This document shows positions 4,576 to 7,660 of a DNA stretch of 7,660 nucleotides, in pieces. The position numbers were made by a program, and so were the translations under genes. The notes beneath the pieces are model-generated. The model did not search any database and was not told where the DNA came from. It worked only from the letters and a program-made list of their open reading frames with translations. Every line of letters starts with the position of its first letter. Positions within the stretch are counted from its first letter, which is position 1. Location: the NCBI GenBank assembly GCA_964385235.1, contig CAYLOD010000081.1, positions 1 to 7,660 of the forward strand, given 5' to 3'. The stretch is from Pseudoruminococcus sp964385235 (GTDB taxonomy: Bacteria; Bacillota; Clostridia; Oscillospirales; Acutalibacteraceae).

Positions 4576-4905
4576 GTGAATATAGATTACGCACTTTTAG
4601 GACAAAGAATAGCGTCGATAAGAACGAAAAAGGGCTTAACACAGGAAAAACTGTCCGAAATGGCGGGTATTACCAACAATTATCTTTCAAATATAGAACG
4701 GAGCCGCTCCATTCCGAGCCTTGAAACTCTCATGAGCCTGTGCGCCGCGCTTGATGTGACGCCGAATCTTATTCTCCTGGGAACGGACGACACCACGCCC
4801 GGATATCTTTTAAATGATATTACAAGTCTGCTCAGCGAATGTACGCCTCGTGAGCGCAGGATTATTTTCTCCTTTGTCGATATACTTATAAAAAACAGAA
4901 CATGA
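4576..4905 (+). CDS. XRE (Cro/C1)-family transcriptional regulator
   Basis: The 109-residue protein has an N-terminal helix-turn-helix of the Cro/C1 type (about 6-63): LGQRIASIRTKKGLTQEKLSEMAGITNNYLSNIERSRSIPSLETLMSLCAALDV in order. Helix 2 is about T22-A30, and the recognition helix is about N34-E41. A short C-terminal part (about 78-107, LLSECTPRERRIIFSFVDILIKN) is seen in many clostridial regulators of this size and may dimerise. The start is GTG at 4576, supported by AAGGAG 9 nt upstream. The gene is divergent from the lipoprotein gene, and two matching palindromes lie between them, so autoregulation and control of the lipoprotein are likely. What signal it answers to is not evident. Confidence 0.9.
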   Translation: MNIDYALLGQRIASIRTKKGLTQEKLSEMAGITNNYLSNIERSRSIPSLETLMSLCAALDVTPNLILLGTDDTTPGYLLNDITSLLSECTPRERRIIFSFVDILIKNRT

Positions 4906-4928
4906 ACCGTCACGCTCACGAATGTTAA

Positions 4929-5008
4929 AAGCGTCCGAAACAACCACTGCTTATGTTCCCGCCTTTCAGGCTGCGGGGACCGCGCCATGACGGCGCAATC
5001 CCTTGTTG
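4929..5008 (+). ncRNA. Structured 3' element after the XRE gene (copy c)
   Basis: AAAGCG then AACCACTGCT (4942-4951) leads into CCCGC-CTTTCAGGCT-GCGGG (4958-4977) and a GCGCC-ATGAC-GGCGC hairpin (4982-4996). GGGA/TCCC closes the second hairpin, and CAAC/GTTG-type pairing may close the whole. It is homologous to the element after the lipoprotein gene (copy a), in the same sense relative to its gene. It is followed by a standard terminator at 5027-5073. Confidence 0.55.
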
Positions 5009-5117
5009 AATGTAATTTTAAACCATAAAAAACCGTTTCAAGCCGATTGAATATCGACTGAAACGGTTTTTTTACAGCTTAAGCGGGGACCGCGCCATGA
5101 CGGGGCAAGTCCCGTTA
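4973..5117. repeat. Direct repeats flanking the terminator (copy d at 5083-5117)
   Basis: 4973-4993 and 5083-5103 are identical over 21 bp, exactly 110 bp apart, and stay alike after that (GCAA then TCCC). Copy d has GGGAC/GTCCC where copy c has GGGA/TCCC, so the outer stem is one pair longer. In the inner stem GGGGC replaces GGCGC, which breaks a pair. The terminator sits between the two copies. Confidence 0.8.
5027..5073. terminator. Bidirectional terminator between the XRE gene and nadC
   Basis: AAAAAACCGTTTCA (5027-5040) pairs with TGAAACGGTTTTTT (5059-5072). The stem continues inward (AGCCGAT/ATCGACT, one C-A mismatch) around the loop TGAAT. T-runs in both directions suit both converging genes. 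Confidence 0.93.
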
Positions 5118-5130
5118 TTAAATCCGGATT

Positions 5131-5967
5131 TTATTTTATGTACATTGAAATGTCAAACGCCTTTACCGAGTGCGTCAGCGCGCCGATAGATATAATATCC
5201 ACGCCGCTTTCCGCGACAGCGCGGAGATTTTCGTTTGTTATACCTCCCGAAGCCTCAAGCAACGCTCTGCCGTTTGTTATGGCAACAGCTTCTTTCATAA
5301 GCCCGGGGCTCATATTGTCGAGCATAATAATATCCGCGCCCACCTCAAGAGCCTCACGAAGCTCATCAAGGTTCCTTGTTTCCACCTCTATCTTTGTCAT
5401 GTGGCCTATTTTTTTTCTAAGAGCCGTGACTGCGGCTGTGATTCCCCCGGCCGCGTCTATGTGGTTATCCTTGAGCATAGCCGCGTCTGACAGATTGTAG
5501 CGGTGATTTTTCGCGCCGCCCGTCATAACCGCGTATTTTTGGAGCGGGCGCAGTCCGGGGAGCGTTTTTCTCGTATCGGCTATACTCGCGTTAGTTCCCT
5601 CGACAATTTCAGCCGCTTCGTTCGCGGCGGTCGCGATGCCGCTCATGTGCTGTATCAGGTTCAGAGCGGTTCGCTCGCCTTTAAGCAGCGAACGTGTTCT
5701 GCCCTCAAGGCGCATTATTTCGTCGCCCTTTTTGACATATTCTCCGTCATTGATCAGGATCTCCGTTTTTACATCGCCGTCTAAAATTTCAAAAACTCTC
5801 GCGGCTGTTTCCGCGCCGCACAAAACGCCATCGGCCTTTGAAACGAGCCTGCCCTTGCCCCGCTGTTCGGCGGGTATAAGGTAATCCGTTGTAACGTCGC
5901 AGTAGTTGATGTCCTCCAACAGAGCCGTTTTAATGATATTATCAACATAAATCTTATTCAGTATCAT
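5131..5967 (-). CDS. nadC: Nicotinate-nucleotide diphosphorylase, carboxylating (quinolinate phosphoribosyltransferase)
   Basis: The enzyme joins quinolinate with phosphoribosyl diphosphate, releasing CO2, to give nicotinate mononucleotide in de novo NAD synthesis (cytoplasm). The 278-residue protein has the family's usual length. Visible motifs are LLKGERTALN (94-103), DTRKTLPGLR (131-140), K144, GGAKNHR (150-156), MLKDNH (164-169), KIEVETRN (192-199) with E194, IIMLDNMSP (213-221) with D217, and LEASGGI (237-243). These cover the substrate- and phosphate-binding residues of the alpha/beta barrel. The frame runs to an ATG at 5985, but the ATG at 5967 is chosen: GAGGAGG (5983-5977) lies 9 nt before it. 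The start overlaps the end of nadB by 14 bases, which implies coupled translation. A terminator follows at 5073-5027. Confidence 0.97.
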   Translation of the reverse strand: MILNKIYVDNIIKTALLEDINYCDVTTDYLIPAEQRGKGRLVSKADGVLCGAETAARVFEILDGDVKTEILINDGEYVKKGDEIMRLEGRTRSLLKGERTALNLIQHMSGIATAANEAAEIVEGTNASIADTRKTLPGLRPLQKYAVMTGGAKNHRYNLSDAAMLKDNHIDAAGGITAAVTALRKKIGHMTKIEVETRNLDELREALEVGADIIMLDNMSPGLMKEAVAITNGRALLEASGGITNENLRAVAESGVDIISIGALTHSVKAFDISMYIK

Positions 5968-7426
5968 TTTGGCTGACCTCCTCAAGAATCATGCACGCCA
6001 CACAGGCGAGGCTTCTCGCTTCAACAAAGTTATGGTCTATTTTGAATTTTCCGCTCATAAGAAAATCCCGTATTTCTCGCGCGCGTTTCAGTCCCTCGCC
6101 TACGGCGCCCGGGTCGGGAATAACAAAATGTGTCGTCTGCATTATTTTTCTTATTTCCGTTCTCAGCCCGTGCGGCAGCTCGACGCCGTCAAGAGATTCC
6201 GTTTCGGGGAAACTTCCCAGCGGCGCTCTCCCCTCGGAGTTAATTCTCGCGGTAATATCCTGAGCCGCGCGTCGTGAAAACACAAGAGCCTCGAGCAGCG
6301 AGTTGCTTGCGAGGCGGTTCGCCCCGTGAACTCCCGTATGGGAGCATTCTCCGGCCGCGTAAAGTCTGTCAACGGCGGTTCTCGCGTTAAGGTCAACGTC
6401 TATGCCGCCCATGAGGTAATGCTGACACGGGAAAACGGGTATCCTGTCCTTAGTGATGTCTATGCCTTCCTCAAGGCATCGTTCGTATATCATCGGAAAG
6501 CGGTTCCTGACAAACTCGGGGTCTTTATCCGTAATATCGAGATAAAAGTTCTCGTTGCCTTTTTTGCGCGATTCGAGTATTATCGCGTTTGAAACGACGT
6601 CTCTCGGCGCAAGCTCACCGCGCTCGTCGTAATCGAACGCAAATCTCTCTCCGTCGCAGTTCAGCAGGACGGCTCCCTCGCCGCGCACCGCCTCGCTTAT
6701 GAGAAATCTCTCGCGGTCAGACTCCGCCGCGAAAGCGGTCGGGTGGAACTGTATCCAGCTTATGTGCTTTATCTCCGCTCCGAGCATATGAGCGAACGTG
6801 ATTCCGTCGCCTGTCGCAATGGCGGAGTTTGTCGTATACTGGTACACTCTGCCGATACCGCCCGACGCCATTATGCAGTATCTCGCGCCCGCGAAAGCCT
6901 GACTGCCGTCGCTGAGTATCAGTCCCGCGTAAAATCCGTTATCGGTCTTATTAAGAGAATAAAGAAGCGTATTGTCAAGGACGTCAATGTTTTTATGCTC
7001 TCTGACCTTTTCTATGAGAGCCATTACGATAGCCCTGCCCGTCGAGTCCTTATGGTGAACTATCCTGTGCCGTGAGTGTCCCGCCTCGAGAGTCATCATC
7101 AGCTTGCCCGACTCGTCAAGGTCGAAGGCAACGCCCATATCCTTGAGGTTGAGGACGTCCTGAGGGCCCTCTGTAACAAGAACCTCTATGGCGGCAAGGT
7201 TATTTTTATATTTGCCCGCTATCAGTGTATCGGCTATATGCAGCTTGAAGTTATCACAGCTTTTGTCGAGGACCGCCGCAACACCGCCCTGCGCAAGAGA
7301 TGAATTTGAAAGTTCCAGCTCGCGCTTTGAAATGAGCAGAACGCTGACGCTTTCGGGAAACTGCAAAGCGCCGTACAGTCCCGCCGCTCCGGTGCCGACA
7401 ATAATAACATCATATTCCCGCTTCAT
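5954..7426 (-). CDS. nadB: L-aspartate oxidase
   Basis: This FAD enzyme oxidises L-aspartate to iminoaspartate, the first step of de novo NAD synthesis; NadA then makes quinolinate. The 490-residue protein begins with the FAD-binding stretch YDVIIVGTGAAGLYGA (G11, G13, G16) and has SLAQGGVAA (43-51), HSRHRIVHHKDSTGR (117-131) and QFHPT (226-230). ELAPRDVVSNAI (281-292) carries R285, the counterpart of the catalytic arginine. HYLMGGIDVD (346-355) and GANRLASNSLLEALVFS (368-384) follow. A helical C-terminal part comes after about 420. The length is somewhat below the roughly 530-540 of E. coli and B. subtilis NadB, mostly at the C-terminus. A TTG at 7462 would add 12 residues, but AGAGGG (7439-7434) lies 7 nt before the ATG at 7426. 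It is first in an operon with nadC. Confidence 0.97.
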   Translation of the reverse strand: MKREYDVIIVGTGAAGLYGALQFPESVSVLLISKRELELSNSSLAQGGVAAVLDKSCDNFKLHIADTLIAGKYKNNLAAIEVLVTEGPQDVLNLKDMGVAFDLDESGKLMMTLEAGHSRHRIVHHKDSTGRAIVMALIEKVREHKNIDVLDNTLLYSLNKTDNGFYAGLILSDGSQAFAGARYCIMASGGIGRVYQYTTNSAIATGDGITFAHMLGAEIKHISWIQFHPTAFAAESDRERFLISEAVRGEGAVLLNCDGERFAFDYDERGELAPRDVVSNAIILESRKKGNENFYLDITDKDPEFVRNRFPMIYERCLEEGIDITKDRIPVFPCQHYLMGGIDVDLNARTAVDRLYAAGECSHTGVHGANRLASNSLLEALVFSRRAAQDITARINSEGRAPLGSFPETESLDGVELPHGLRTEIRKIMQTTHFVIPDPGAVGEGLKRAREIRDFLMSGKFKIDHNFVEARSLACVACMILEEVSQNDTE

Positions 7427-7491
7427 GTTATGTCCCTCTTTTTCATTTTTTGTATTTTCCAATATATCCCTTAAAAAATTATGCTTATTTC

Positions 7492-7500
7492 ATTATATCA
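7492..7500 (-). promoter_or_regulatory. Extended -10 promoter of nadB-nadC
   Basis: On the minus strand TGATATAAT is a perfect extended -10 (TGn-TATAAT). The -35 region (near 7515-7521) is AT-rich and non-consensus, which extended -10 promoters tolerate. The predicted start near 7485 leaves a leader of about 59 nt, too short for a large riboswitch. Confidence 0.65.
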
Positions 7501-7545
7501 CAGTTTCCATACAAATTAAATAGTAAAATAAAAAACCAAACGGGA

Positions 7546-7660
7546 TACCGCGCAAGAAGTCAGTACTTGATTAGCGCACGGCAGTTCATTGGCAAATTCG
7601 TCCCCTCGCGGCAATAAGTTTCCCTCATCAGTGTCGAGCGAGCGCAAGCGAGCGATTACG
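7546..7660. repeat. Repeat R4 plus GAGCGAGCG block, running off the window
   Basis: It matches 78-192 in the same orientation. The R core is at 7546-7612, then AATAAG, then a diverged stretch, then 28 bp (7633-7660) identical to 165-192. It is closer to R1 than to the neighbouring R2 and R3. The connector CCCTCATCAGTGTCG (7622-7636) is the inverted form of the CGACACTGATTAGGG connector before R2. The left flank is diverged or truncated. Confidence 0.85.

Noticed and set aside
5968..5985. ATG at 5985 as the nadC start
   Set aside because: It would deepen the overlap with nadB and lies upstream of the GAGGAGG site that fits the ATG at 5967.
7427..7486. Riboswitch or known NAD-responsive leader ahead of nadB
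   Set aside because: The leader is only about 59 nt and AT-rich, with no stable fold that I can see. I could not identify a NiaR-type operator with confidence.
5138..7523. Many plus-strand open frames across nadC and nadB
   Set aside because: All are antisense shadows of two well-conserved genes and lack ribosome sites or domains.

Overview
The window looks like chromosomal DNA from a Gram-positive gut-type Clostridia member, most likely a Ruminococcus-like member of the Oscillospirales. The pointers are strong AGGAGG-type ribosome sites, sigma-A promoters, a surface protein with starch-binding-type modules and a C-terminal membrane anchor, a Ser-rich DUF5067-type lipoprotein, and a nadB-nadC operon. 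The genus is an inference from gene content and style; no rRNA or marker gene is present.

Layout. 1-452 is a non-coding array of dispersed, hairpin-rich repeats. 514-1650 (-) encodes a secreted, membrane-anchored protein with two carbohydrate-binding-like modules and a Ser/Pro/Glu linker. Divergent from it, 1961-2467 (+) encodes a zinc-ribbon/DUF2007-like membrane protein. A bidirectional terminator (2492-2528) separates that gene from tRNA-Ala(CGC) (2535-2610, -). Upstream of the tRNA on the same strand is an Sfp-type phosphopantetheinyl transferase (2668-3285, -). A two-gene module follows: a DUF5067-type lipoprotein (3647-4255, -) and a divergent XRE-family regulator (4576-4905, +), with two operator-like palindromes between them. 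A terminator flanked by two copies of a structured repeat separates the regulator from the nadB-nadC operon (5131-7426, -), which makes quinolinate and nicotinate mononucleotide for NAD synthesis. The window ends in another copy (7546-7660) of the repeat seen at its start.

The least ordinary part is 3551-5115. The lipoprotein and the XRE gene, which point away from each other, both carry the same structured element just after their stop codons. A related hairpin pair lies in the lipoprotein leader in the opposite orientation, so its loop is complementary to the loops of the two 3' elements. The lipoprotein leader is about 200 nt long and can be closed by a stem formed by the very 5' end of the predicted transcript. 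Two palindromes of the form AGTGTAnnTnCACT overlap the lipoprotein promoter and abut the regulator's -10 box, so the XRE protein probably controls both genes. This could be a small self-regulated envelope module, possibly a moved cassette bounded by inverted elements.

The nadB-nadC operon has its own promoter and ends in a terminator, with no nadA on either side within the window.
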